63,804 bases of DNA from Chloroflexota bacterium (GTDB taxonomy: Bacteria; Chloroflexota; UBA4733): contig JAMCTA010000056.1 of assembly GCA_023381895.1 (NCBI GenBank), positions 1 through 63,804 on the forward strand, written 5' to 3'. Shown in pieces: positions 7,739 through 15,638 of this stretch. Within the stretch, counting starts at the first letter, position 1, and each line of letters opens with the position of its first letter. Below the pieces are notes generated by a model. That model was not told the DNA's origin and did not search any database. It was given only the letters and a program-made list of their open reading frames with translations. The position numbers were made by a program, and so were the translations under genes.

Positions 7739-10317
7739 CCGCTTTCCACACCATCGCCATCCCGCACGATGACATCCTGGCAGGGCGCCTCACCATGGAC
7801 GTGTTCGCCGCCGACCTGTGGGAAGTGGCGCAGGACCGCGGCCCGGCGGAATACCACGATCCGGCCCAGTTCTTCCAGAAGACCTACGAGACCGAAGGGC
7901 TGAAGGCGCTGCTGGAGGTGGTACGTCGGAGGCTGGCCGGGCAGGGCGGCGACCCGGTGCTGCAGATCCAGACTCCCTTCGGCGGCGGCAAGACGCACGC
8001 CCTCATTGCCATGTACCACCGGGCGGCAGAATGGGGGGCGCGGCGTGTGGTGCTGGTGGGCACGGCCATGGGACCGGGCGACACCCTCTGGGGGACGCTG
8101 GAAGAGCAACTCACCGGCGAACAGCAGGAGTTTGGTGGACTGGTATCGCCGGGGCGGGGCGAGGCGCTGCGCAACCTGCTCGCCGGCCAGGGACCGCTGC
8201 TCATCCTGATGGACGAAGTGCTGGAGTACATCACCAAGGCCGCTGGTGTGCGAGTGGGCGACAGCACCCTCGCCGCCCAGAGCATTGCCTTCATGCACGA
8301 GCTGACCGAGCTGGTGAGCACGTTGGAGCGCGTCAGCCTCGTCGTCACCCTGCCCGCCAGCCTGCTGGAGCGCTACGATGAGCAGGCCGAGCGCCTCTTC
8401 GCGCAGTTGCAGCGCGTCTCCGGCCGCCTGGAGAAGATCTACACCCCGGTCCAGGAAGATGAGATCAGCCACGTTATCCGCCGGCGGCTTTTCACCAGCA
8501 TCGACGAACCAGCCGCCTTCCGTGTTGTCGATGAGTTCCTCGCCTATGCGACGCGCGAATCCTTGCTACCGCCGGGCAGCGAGCCGTCCGAGTATCGGCG
8601 GCGCTTCGCCGCCGCCTTCCCTTTTCTGCCCGAGGCCGTCGACGTCCTCTACGAGCGCTGGGGCAGCCTCACCAGTTTCCAGCGCACGCGCGGCGTCCTT
8701 CGCCTGCTCGCGCTGGTGATCCACGCGCTGCGGGACCGCAACGTTCCCTACCTGAGTTTGGCCGACTTCGACCTGGCCGACCAGGAGATCCGTCGCGAGC
8801 TGCTCAAGCACGCCGGACCCGAGTACGACAGCGTCATCGCCGCCGACATCACCGGCCCTGACGCCGGCGCCCGGCGGGCGAACCTGGCGCTTGGCCCAGC
8901 CTACCAGGGCCTTGGCCTCGGCTCTCGTGTGGCAACGACCATCTTCATGTACTCCTTCTCCGGCGGGATCGAACGCGGGGCGGCGCTGGGCGAGATCAAA
9001 CGCAGCGCCACCACGCTGGACAACCCATCCAGCGCCGCCGCCGAGGCCGTGGAGCAACTCAAGGAGCAACTTTTCTATGTGCAGCAACAGTCCGGCCGCT
9101 ATTTCTTCAGCACGCAGCCCAATTTGAACCGCATCCTGCTGACACGGATGGAAAACGTGACGCCCAAGGCGATCGAGGAAGCGGAGCGGGAGCTGCTCAA
9201 GCGCGCGATCGGGCGCTCCCCGCTCAAGGTGTACATCTGGCCGGAGCGGGACGACGGCATCCTGGATACGCCGGACATGAAGCTTCTGGTCCTGCGCGCC
9301 GCCGACGGGGCCGCGATGCGCGCGTTCCTCGAACGCAAAGGCGGTACGCCGCGTGTCAACCGCAACACCCTCTTCTTCCTGGCACCGCTGGGCGGTGAGC
9401 ATACCGCGCTGGCGACCCTTCTCCGCAAGCGGCTTGCCTACGACACGCTGAGCAAGGAAGCCCTGCCGACCCTCTCGTCGGCTCAGCGGAAGGAGATCGC
9501 CGACGGGCTGAAGAAGGCGGACGGGGACCTCGGCGAGGCCTTGCGCCGTGCCTACCGCCAGCTCTTTCTCCCCAGCCGCGACGGCGTCAAAGAAGGCGAC
9601 CTGGGCGTCCCGACCTACGGCGAGTCGAAAGGGCTGGATCAGGAGGTCTACGACAAGCTCCGCCTGGACGGCGAGATCCTGGAACGCGTGGCGCCGCGCG
9701 TCATCAAAGAGTTGTATCTCCGCAATCGCGACTGGGTGAGTACGGAACAGCTCTACCAGGCCGGTCTGCGCACGCCGGGGGAACGCCGTGCCCGAGGCCC
9801 AGAGGCCTGGGAGACGGGCATCGCCGAGGGCGTGCGCGGCAGCATCTTCGGTCTGGGCGAACTGGTGGACGGGCAGCCCAGGTGCCTCTATTTCGGCGAG
9901 GAACCGTCCATCTCCCTTTCCAGTGGCGAGATCCTCATTGACGCCGAGGTCTGCGCGGCGCAACGGGCTGCCGCGAAAACGAAGGAGTCTATCTACGTGC
10001 CGGCGCCGACTGGCCAGGGCGAAGCTACCAACGTGCGGGAAACCGGGTCGATGTCTCCCCCGGACGGTTCCGGCGGGTCCGCCAGCGGCGGGATGGGGAC
10101 GCTCCCCGCCGTGCGGCGCAGCCTGACACTCACCTTCACGGTCCCGCGCGGCAAGGTGTCCGGGCTGATGGGCGTGATGAACCTGCTCCAGCAACGCTTC
10201 AACCGGATGGAGATCACCATCGCGGTCGCCGACGGCCAGATGTCCGAGCAGGACTACGAGGACAAGATCCGCGAGGCATTCCGGCAGATTGGCATCCTGG
10301 TCGAGGAGAGTGAGTGA
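7735..10317 (+). CDS. DUF499-type AAA ATPase
   Basis: This 860-residue protein has Walker A GGGKTH at 83-88 and Walker B LILMDE ending near residue 161, in the arrangement typical of DUF499 ATPases found in phage-defence loci. A proline-, serine- and glycine-rich linker near residues 755-785 separates the motor from a short C-terminal domain. It is the last gene of the operon and starts at an ATG overlapping the HEPN stop. In related loci the DUF499 protein accompanies a DUF1156 methyltransferase and a helicase, and it probably powers recognition or processing of foreign DNA. Its exact mechanism is not established. GC-rich codon use matches the helicase. Confidence 0.85.
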   Translation: MTAFHTIAIPHDDILAGRLTMDVFAADLWEVAQDRGPAEYHDPAQFFQKTYETEGLKALLEVVRRRLAGQGGDPVLQIQTPFGGGKTHALIAMYHRAAEWGARRVVLVGTAMGPGDTLWGTLEEQLTGEQQEFGGLVSPGRGEALRNLLAGQGPLLILMDEVLEYITKAAGVRVGDSTLAAQSIAFMHELTELVSTLERVSLVVTLPASLLERYDEQAERLFAQLQRVSGRLEKIYTPVQEDEISHVIRRRLFTSIDEPAAFRVVDEFLAYATRESLLPPGSEPSEYRRRFAAAFPFLPEAVDVLYERWGSLTSFQRTRGVLRLLALVIHALRDRNVPYLSLADFDLADQEIRRELLKHAGPEYDSVIAADITGPDAGARRANLALGPAYQGLGLGSRVATTIFMYSFSGGIERGAALGEIKRSATTLDNPSSAAAEAVEQLKEQLFYVQQQSGRYFFSTQPNLNRILLTRMENVTPKAIEEAERELLKRAIGRSPLKVYIWPERDDGILDTPDMKLLVLRAADGAAMRAFLERKGGTPRVNRNTLFFLAPLGGEHTALATLLRKRLAYDTLSKEALPTLSSAQRKEIADGLKKADGDLGEALRRAYRQLFLPSRDGVKEGDLGVPTYGESKGLDQEVYDKLRLDGEILERVAPRVIKELYLRNRDWVSTEQLYQAGLRTPGERRARGPEAWETGIAEGVRGSIFGLGELVDGQPRCLYFGEEPSISLSSGEILIDAEVCAAQRAAAKTKESIYVPAPTGQGEATNVRETGSMSPPDGSGGSASGGMGTLPAVRRSLTLTFTVPRGKVSGLMGVMNLLQQRFNRMEITIAVADGQMSEQDYEDKIREAFRQIGILVEESE

Positions 10318-10550
10318 CAGCGCGTCCACAGACCAGTGCCGCTTCACCGGCGCTTTGCTCGCCACCAGCCACAGAAGTGGCGTCTATGTCCTCCCCTCTG
10401 CCCCCACCGTGAACGAGTACGTGCTATGAAGAGATGAAAGTCCGCTTCCGCAACGCCGAGTAGCCGCAGCGCTACGGCTCCTGTGTTCTTACGAGGGATA
10501 AGGCTCGTTGTCGTATTAGAAGTGTTCGGATAGGGCAAGGATTTCTTTCG
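10318..10550. other. Gap after defence operon, no gene seen
   Basis: No frame here has coding character. GC drops from left to right and approaches the composition of the host core. I see no hairpin followed by a T-run, so the operon terminator is not evident. Confidence 0.5.
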
Positions 10551-10579
10551 TTGACTCTTTAGCGTTATGGCGTTAGACT
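10551..10579 (+). promoter_or_regulatory. Sigma-70-type promoter with tandem repeats in spacer
   Basis: TTGACT (10551-10556) and TAGACT (10574-10579) are separated by exactly 17 bp. Direct repeats of GCGTTA at 10562-10567 and 10570-10575 lie in the spacer and -10 box, 8 bp apart. RHH antitoxins bind short tandem sites of this kind, so autorepression of the downstream toxin-antitoxin pair is likely. Confidence 0.65.
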
Positions 10580-10600
10580 CGCGGCGTAGGAGGTGGGGTC

Positions 10601-10834
10601 ATGGCCCATAAGGTTAGTATCTATCTCAATGATGAGACGCATCGGGACCTCAAGGCGGCGGCTAGCCGATTGGGTGTCTCGCTGTCTGAATTTATGGCGC
10701 GGGCTGCCGTCCGCGCTTTGCGCCAGCCGAATCGTCGCGAAGCGGCGGACGCCATGGACCAGGTGCGCCGCCAAGTGGCTACAACCTTCTCGGCCGACGA
10801 CATCCGCGAGCTGCGGGACCACGGACGTTCATGA
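10601..10834 (+). CDS. Ribbon-helix-helix antitoxin
   Basis: A 77-residue protein begins with a basic beta strand (HKVSIYLNDETHRDLKAAA) followed by a helix-turn-helix pattern typical of RHH/CopG antitoxins. The C-terminal half is the probable toxin-binding tail. The start ATG follows AGGAGG (10589-10594). Its stop overlaps the toxin's ATG by 4 bp. The antitoxin should bind its own promoter, where GCGTTA repeats are present, and neutralise the PIN RNase. The pair sits directly downstream of the defence operon but has its own promoter, so it is an independent module. Confidence 0.85.
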   Translation: MAHKVSIYLNDETHRDLKAAASRLGVSLSEFMARAAVRALRQPNRREAADAMDQVRRQVATTFSADDIRELRDHGRS

Positions 10835-11244
10835 CACCCATCTATGTTCTGGATGCGTCTGTCGCCTTATGCTGGGTATTGCCGGATGAGTCCAACGTCG
10901 ACGCCTTGAAGTTGCGCGGCGATGCGATGGATCAACCCGAGCCCCATCTCATCGTCCCTCCAATTTTCTGGTCGGAAATCGCGAACGTGCTGGCGGTAGC
11001 GGTTCAACGGGCGCGGATCGACTCGTCGTTGGCTGAAGCGGCGCTGAACGCCTTGCGAGCCTTTGGGGTGGAAGAATACGCGGTGGACCCCTTAGCCAGC
11101 TTGGCCACCGCGATTTCCGATCACTTGGGTGCCTATGATGCTCAGTACCTGGTGCTGGCGCAGGAGATGCAGGCGAGCTTGTGGACTTTGGACGCGCGGT
11201 TAGCCCAAGCGGCTCGTCAACGCGGCATTACCGTGGACCCCTGA
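10831..11244 (+). CDS. PIN-domain ribonuclease toxin (VapC-like)
   Basis: The 137-residue protein has the acidic residues of a PIN nuclease: D8 (YVLDAS), E49 (FWSEIAN), D103 (AYDAQYL) and D121 (TLDARL). The motif spacing fits VapC-type endoribonucleases, which cleave tRNA or rRNA using magnesium. It begins at an ATG overlapping the antitoxin stop and has no separate ribosome-binding site, so translation is coupled to the antitoxin. It appears intact, unlike the toxin-antitoxin remnant on the far side of the IS element. Confidence 0.88.
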   Translation: MTPIYVLDASVALCWVLPDESNVDALKLRGDAMDQPEPHLIVPPIFWSEIANVLAVAVQRARIDSSLAEAALNALRAFGVEEYAVDPLASLATAISDHLGAYDAQYLVLAQEMQASLWTLDARLAQAARQRGITVDP

Positions 11245-11354
11245 TGCTGACGGCAGCGTTCCGGCTGTTCTGAATCGACAGTCAGACTGGTTGAGAGAGG
11301 TCCCGGCTAAATTTTTCTTGGGCAGACGGTCCGGGTTTTCTTAGTAGGGTCTTA

Positions 11355-11364
11355 TGCTAGTTGA
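11355..11364 (+). repeat. Left inverted-repeat core of the IS
   Basis: TGCTAGTTGA, the exact inverse of 12343-12352. The neighbouring outward bases match only partly. Confidence 0.65.
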
Positions 11365-11441
11365 TCCGTGCGGGGTGCACGCCTCCGGTGTACGCTGGTG
11401 GTGCTTGACAAGCCGACCCGTACCACTGGAGGCGCCCCCAG

Positions 11442-12350
11442 ATGATAGCTGACTTCGACGATTTCTGTCTGTGGACCTTTGTCGTGATCGACGAGGTGGT
11501 GGCGAAGCTGACGCCGTGGTTGCGCCGTCCGGGACCGGCGCCGCACTGTTCGGACAGCGAGCTCCTTACCCTGGCCATCGTTGGGGAGTGCCGGGGCTGG
11601 GACGTGGAGACGGAGCTCCTCAGTCACTGGCAGACGCACCGCGATCTGTTTCCGCACCTGCCCACTCAGAGCCGCTTCCACCGACGGCGGCGCCAGTTGG
11701 CGGACCTCCTCAATCTCGTCCGACGCACTATCCTGGAGCTGCTGGACGCGGCCGCGGACCGGCAGTGCGTCATCGATAGCTTGCCCGTCCCCGTCATGGC
11801 GTTTCACCTGGTCCCCGGTTCGGCCGCTACCGACGATTGGAAGGCCGCCGGGGCCACCTTCGGCAAGGTCTGCAGCAAAAAGCAGACGATCTTTGGCGAT
11901 AAGCTGCACCTGCTCGTGACGTTGGGCGGGGCGATCCTGGAGTTCGAGCTCGCTCCCGCCAACGTGAGCGAGCTGCAGGCGGGCGCCGAGCTGCTCCTCG
12001 ACCATACCGACCTGGACGCCCTGGGCGACAAAGCCTACATCAGCGAGACGGTCGCCGCGGCCCTCTGGCAGCAGCGCCGGGTCCGCCTGCTCACCGTGCC
12101 CCGCCGCAATCAACACCGCCAGTTGCCGGCGGCCGTCTGTCGTCTGCTCAACAGCGCCCGCCAGATCGTCGAGACGGTCAACGGCCAGCTCGACGAGCAG
12201 TTCCACATTGAAACCAACCATGCACATACGTTCCCCGGCTTGTGCGCCCGCCTCCACACCAAGCTGGCCGCGCATACCCTCTGTCTCTAGCTCAACCGCC
12301 TGCTCGGCGTCACCGACTTCTTGCAGATCAAGGCACTCGCGTTCAACTAG
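11442..12350 (+). pseudogene. IS982-family transposase with internal amber stop
   Basis: The frame reads 282 residues from an ATG and then stops at TAG (12288-12290). It reopens in the same frame for 19 codons (beginning LNRLLGVTDFLQIKAL) to a second TAG at 12348-12350. The extension matches the usual IS982 C-terminus, so the first TAG probably replaced a Tyr codon. The DDE-type catalytic regions are visible: a VIDSLPVPV strand, the KLHLLVTLGG segment, and a GDKAYIS block. Loss of the last 20 residues may abolish activity, although some truncated transposases remain functional. The start follows GGAGGCGCCCCC-like sequence without a strong ribosome-binding site. Confidence 0.8.
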
Positions 12351-12352
12351 CA
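12343..12352 (-). repeat. Right inverted-repeat core of the IS
   Basis: TCAACTAGCA, the inverse of the left core. It overlaps the extended transposase stop. Confidence 0.65.
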
Positions 12353-12473
12353 CAACGCCCCAATAGTCCGCCACATCATGGGTATCTCAGAACTCCGCCG
12401 CTTCCGCGCGAGTTTTGAATTCGGGGATCGGTTCTTTGGGCTTGAGCTGTAGCGCTCTTTTGCCTCGGGTCAT
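12353..12473 (-). pseudogene. CopG-type antitoxin remnant, cut by the IS
   Basis: Reading leftward from ATG 12473, after GAGGAGGTG, the frame encodes 28 residues (beginning MTRGKRALQLKPKEPIPEF) and stops at TGA 12387-12389. The bases beyond the stop stay in frame and read DTHDVADYWG, which completes the family pattern EFWDTHD if the TGA were TGG. The IS end follows immediately, so the DNA-binding C-terminal half is missing. I found no continuation on the far side of the IS. The antitoxin is therefore inactivated twice, by a nonsense codon and by insertion or deletion. Confidence 0.7.
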
Positions 12474-12479
12474 GGTTTT

Positions 12480-12761
12480 TCACCTCCTCGCTCTTCCTGG
12501 TAGTGCCGGCGGTCTTTGCAGCTTGCCGGGCGGGGCAGTCACCGGATAGTAGGCGGCCGGCTCGTCTGGCTCAGGATCCAGCACGGCGGCGAGCATGCGT
12601 CCTTCCAGGGTTGGTCCGATCAGCATCAGCCGCCCGAGAGCAGCCTGGCGAACGATAAAGGTTCCGTGGCACACCTGCTCCACCTCCTCTAGGGTCACCC
12701 CATGGCGGGCGATGTGGGCCACGTTTCCGGAATCCCAGATGAGGCGGTGGACGCTAATCAC
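12480..12761 (-). pseudogene. BrnT-type toxin with frameshifted C-terminus
   Basis: From GTG 12761 the frame encodes 93 residues opening ISVHRLIWDSGNVAHIARHGV, a clear BrnT pattern. It has the central GTFIVRQAALGRLMLIGPT region. After YYPVTA the frame runs into a Pro/Arg-rich tail, while the adjacent frame reads RPASCKDRRHYQEERGG, which is the expected family ending, and stops at a TGA overlapping the antitoxin ATG. One extra C in the run near 12,531-12,534 explains this. BrnT proteins are RNases. With its antitoxin destroyed, a damaged toxin is the expected survivor. The start is weakly supported. Confidence 0.65.
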
Positions 12762-13000
12762 CCCTGTAGTGGAACCGTTTGCGTTATAGAAGTCAAGGGG
12801 CGCACGGCCTTGAGGAATACCGTCCGGCGGACTGAACCAGTGCCCGAATGTGGTTGGATCCAATATCACCGCTGCCACGCATATATATAGATGGGTACTA
12901 TTCCAGCAGTTGCTGGGAGGCAAGAGATCCCCGGTCCCCTAGCATGGGGAGAACCGGCCTATCTGCAGCGATGGGCAGAATAGCGACAGGGGGACTACAG

Positions 13001-13858
13001 GTGAGCGATCGACAAGTCCGGGCGCTGGTATGGGGCGAGAACATCCACGAGCAGGTTGATCCCGTGGTGCAACAGGTGTACCCCGAAGGGATGCACACCG
13101 TCATTGCCGAGGGTATCCGGGAATATCTCGGGGACGCCGCCGCGGTGCGTACGGCCACCTTCCTAGATCCGGGACATGGCCTCACACAAGAGGCAGTTGA
13201 TGCGACTGACGTCCTGATCTGGTGGTCGCACACCACTCAGAACGACGTGCACCCGGCCATCGTCGACCGGCTGCAGGCGCGGGTCCTGGCGGGGATGGGT
13301 CTCGTCGTGCTGCACTCCGGCCACTACTCCGCCATCTTCCGTAAGCTGATGGGCACCCACTGTACCCTGCGCTGGCGCGAAGCCGACGACCGGGAGATGG
13401 TCTGGACAGTCAGTCCCAGCCACCCGATCTCGGCAGGGGTCAAGCACGGCTTCGTCATACCCCGTTCGGAAATGTACGGTGAAATCTTCGACATCCCCGT
13501 GCCGGATGAGTTAGTCTTCATCAGCTCATATAGCGGCGGCGAAGTCTTCCGCAGCGGCTGCTGCTTCCGGCGTGGCAAGGGCCGCGTCTTCTACTTTAGC
13601 CCCGGCCACGAGCACTTCCCCATCTACTATCAGCCGGAGATTCGCCGTATTATCGCCAATGCCGTGCGTTGGGCCCACCAATCCGAGTTGTTCGACTACG
13701 ACCTCGCCAGGATCTATCAATCGCGTACAGGCTGGTTTGAGGCGGGCAGCGCGACCGCTCCACTGCCGCCACTGCGCCGGCCCAGCCCGGAAGCCACCGA
13801 GCGGCGGCAGCGACTGCGACAACTGATTGACAGCGCCAAGGCGCAGACAAGCCTCTAG
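13001..13858 (+). CDS. ThuA-like (trehalose utilisation) protein
   Basis: The 285-residue product opens RQVRALVWGENIHEQ and contains the ThuA landmarks: DVLIWWSHTTQND, GLVVLHSGHYS, and FYFSPGHEHFPIYYQPEIRRII. ThuA proteins have a glutamine-amidotransferase-like fold and occur in sugar catabolism loci; some have been tied to trehalose or sucrose use, but the reaction is not settled. The GTG at 13001 follows AGGGGG with about 8 nt spacing; longer frames upstream lack a ribosome-binding site. No sugar transporter lies nearby, so the substrate cannot be inferred. Composition is closer to the core genome than to the island. Confidence 0.85.
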   Translation: MSDRQVRALVWGENIHEQVDPVVQQVYPEGMHTVIAEGIREYLGDAAAVRTATFLDPGHGLTQEAVDATDVLIWWSHTTQNDVHPAIVDRLQARVLAGMGLVVLHSGHYSAIFRKLMGTHCTLRWREADDREMVWTVSPSHPISAGVKHGFVIPRSEMYGEIFDIPVPDELVFISSYSGGEVFRSGCCFRRGKGRVFYFSPGHEHFPIYYQPEIRRIIANAVRWAHQSELFDYDLARIYQSRTGWFEAGSATAPLPPLRRPSPEATERRQRLRQLIDSAKAQTSL

Positions 13859-13933
13859 TACGGCAGCGACACTTGGTGAGCGAGGTGGGGTAGGCGGTCT
13901 CTGAAGCCGGTGCGCGGCCGCCCAGCGATCCAG

Positions 13934-14896
13934 CTACAACACTGGAGTAAGTGGTGCTCGCCTGGACAGAACAGCAATGATGTTTTCCACGGCTAGGGTA
14001 GCCATGCGCGTTCTCGTGGCAACGCTGGCACTCGCGATGTGTGGCACAACGAGACAGTTATCGAGCTGCACCAAAGGATGATCTGCTGTCAAGGGCTCAG
14101 GCTCTGTTACGTCAAGAGCAGCACCCGCAATCGTGCCCTCCCGGAGAGCGCGTACCAGGGCATCCGGATCGATGACACCGCCCCGTGCCGTGTTGACGAG
14201 AAACGCGCTTCGCTTCATGAGTCGAAGCTCCGGCTCACCGATGAGATGATAGGTCTCCCGGCTCAACGGCACGTGCAGAGACACAACATCGCTCAGTGCC
14301 AGTAGCGACGGGAGTTCGGCACACTCTACTCCGAGTCTCTCCTCGTCCTCTATGTGCCGTGAGCGTGCGTGATAGAGCACACGCATCCCGAGAGCGTGTG
14401 CTCTCCGCGCGACTGCAGCAGCAATGCGACCATACCCGACCAAGCCCAAGGTCGCACCTGCCAGGTCGATGCCCAGGAGTAAGAGCGGATCCCAGGTCGT
14501 CCAATGACCTCGCTCGACCCAGCGCATCGCCTCCTTCAGCCGCCGTGTCGCTGCCATGATGAGAGCGAGCGCGAACTCGGCCGATGTCTCAGTCAGGACT
14601 CCTGGAGTATTGGTCACGATCACGCCCCGTCGACGAGCAGCGGCAACGTCAACGTTGTCATACCCCACTGCCATGTTTGCGACGATGCGAAGCCGGGGTG
14701 CCACTGCGAGCAACTCATCGTCGATACGCTCGGTGAGCAGAGCGAGAAGAGCATCGGCTTCACCTAGGCGTTCTAGGAGGATAGCTCGCGGAACTGGGTC
14801 GCTCGAATCCCATTGCCACACCGATGCGTGCTGTTGGAGCAAGTGCACCGCTTCTGGAGCGATACGCCGAGCGATGACGGCGTGCGGCTTATTCAT
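13934..14896 (-). CDS. D-isomer-specific 2-hydroxyacid dehydrogenase
   Basis: This 320-residue protein has the family layout: a split substrate domain, a Rossmann NAD-binding motif GLVGYGRI near residues 151-158, and the catalytic triad in NTARGG (Arg), DVTEPEP (Glu) and VVPHIAS (His). Sequence style is closest to glyoxylate or hydroxypyruvate reductases, which reduce the 2-oxo acid with NAD(P)H. The substrate is inferred only from that resemblance. The start ATG overlaps the coaE stop by 4 bp (ATGA), so the two genes are co-transcribed and translation is coupled. Confidence 0.9.
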   Translation of the reverse strand: MNKPHAVIARRIAPEAVHLLQQHASVWQWDSSDPVPRAILLERLGEADALLALLTERIDDELLAVAPRLRIVANMAVGYDNVDVAAARRRGVIVTNTPGVLTETSAEFALALIMAATRRLKEAMRWVERGHWTTWDPLLLLGIDLAGATLGLVGYGRIAAAVARRAHALGMRVLYHARSRHIEDEERLGVECAELPSLLALSDVVSLHVPLSRETYHLIGEPELRLMKRSAFLVNTARGGVIDPDALVRALREGTIAGAALDVTEPEPLTADHPLVQLDNCLVVPHIASASVATRTRMATLAVENIIAVLSRRAPLTPVL

Positions 14897-15534
14897 GTCT
14901 CTCTTGCCCCCTTCTGCTTATCCCTCCACCTATCCAGCGTCATCTCCCACGCCCGATCAGTCTGCTCGAGAAGGCTGTCAAGCGCCCCATCGTTCCTGAT
15001 CACCACGTCCGCAAGAGCAATTTTCTCCTCGGCAGAGGTCTGTCCACGTACTCGAAACCACGCGTCCTGCTCACTAAGTCCTCGCTGCGCAACCAGACGG
15101 GACACCTGGTGCTGCGGTGAGCTCAGCACCAGCCAGAGGCTATCAACGAGGCGCGCTGTTCCCGCCTCGACGATCGCTACAGCCTCAATCACCAAGACTT
15201 CCGAGAGAGGAACCGTCTGAATCCGCTGTACTAGCAGCTCATGAACGAACGGATGCACGGCCGCGTCGAGTCGCTTCAGCTGATCCGTATCTGCAAACAC
15301 GAGGGAGCGGAGAACTGACCGATTGATAGATTCATCGTTTTGCAAGATGTCTCGACCGAATGCAGCAACCACGGCTTTCCAGGCCGGTTGATGCGGTCGC
15401 ATGAGATCCCCTGCCACAACGTCGGCATCGATGATCGTCGCGCCCTTCTCTGCCAGCCTCCGAGAAACGGTGCTCTTGCCGCACGCGATATTTCCGGTAA
15501 TCGCGATAATAAGACCGTGCGTGCTCTTCCCCAT
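14893..15534 (-). CDS. coaE: Dephospho-CoA kinase
   Basis: CoaE phosphorylates dephospho-CoA on the 3' ribose hydroxyl, the last step of coenzyme A synthesis. The 213-residue length is normal. The P-loop is GNIACGKS at 14-21, followed by the family motif DADVVAGDLMRP (substrate contact) and the lid region with an Arg-rich segment (QRGLSEQDAWFRVRGQ). The P-loop differs from the common GxTGSGKS form but keeps the Gly, Lys and Ser. It is the first gene of a two-gene operon with the 2-hydroxyacid dehydrogenase. Confidence 0.93.
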   Translation of the reverse strand: MGKSTHGLIIAITGNIACGKSTVSRRLAEKGATIIDADVVAGDLMRPHQPAWKAVVAAFGRDILQNDESINRSVLRSLVFADTDQLKRLDAAVHPFVHELLVQRIQTVPLSEVLVIEAVAIVEAGTARLVDSLWLVLSSPQHQVSRLVAQRGLSEQDAWFRVRGQTSAEEKIALADVVIRNDGALDSLLEQTDRAWEMTLDRWRDKQKGARET

Positions 15535-15638
15535 ATCTCACAGTACAGCACAGGAAGCATAGAGTCGTCCAGATCCCAGAAGAGGTTCGCGAGTCGTTGC
15601 GATCAGTCTGCGCGGTGCGCTTGTGTTGGCCTAGTGCC

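Larger units (their letters stand above)
11341..12366 (+). mobile_element. IS982-family insertion sequence
   Basis: An element of about 1 kb carries one transposase of IS982 type. TGCTAGTTGA at 11355-11364 is matched exactly in inverted form at 12343-12352, and weaker matching extends outward about 10 bp on each side (16 of 20 positions overall). Length and single-gene layout agree with IS982. I could not find a clear target duplication, so the outer boundaries are uncertain by around 10 bp. The right end interrupts an antitoxin reading frame on the minus strand. Confidence 0.75.

Noticed and set aside
8566..10365. 599-residue minus-strand frame under the DUF499 gene.
   Set aside because: It is an antisense shadow with no recognisable motif; the plus-strand frame has Walker motifs and coupling.
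11341..12366. Target-site duplication of the IS.
   Set aside because: Short matches near the ends (GTCCG) are not aligned with the inverted repeats; I could not support any duplication.
11352..12374. 340-residue minus-strand frame across the IS.
   Set aside because: It starts in the antitoxin remnant (ADYWG) and continues through the transposase in antisense; it is a fusion by chance.
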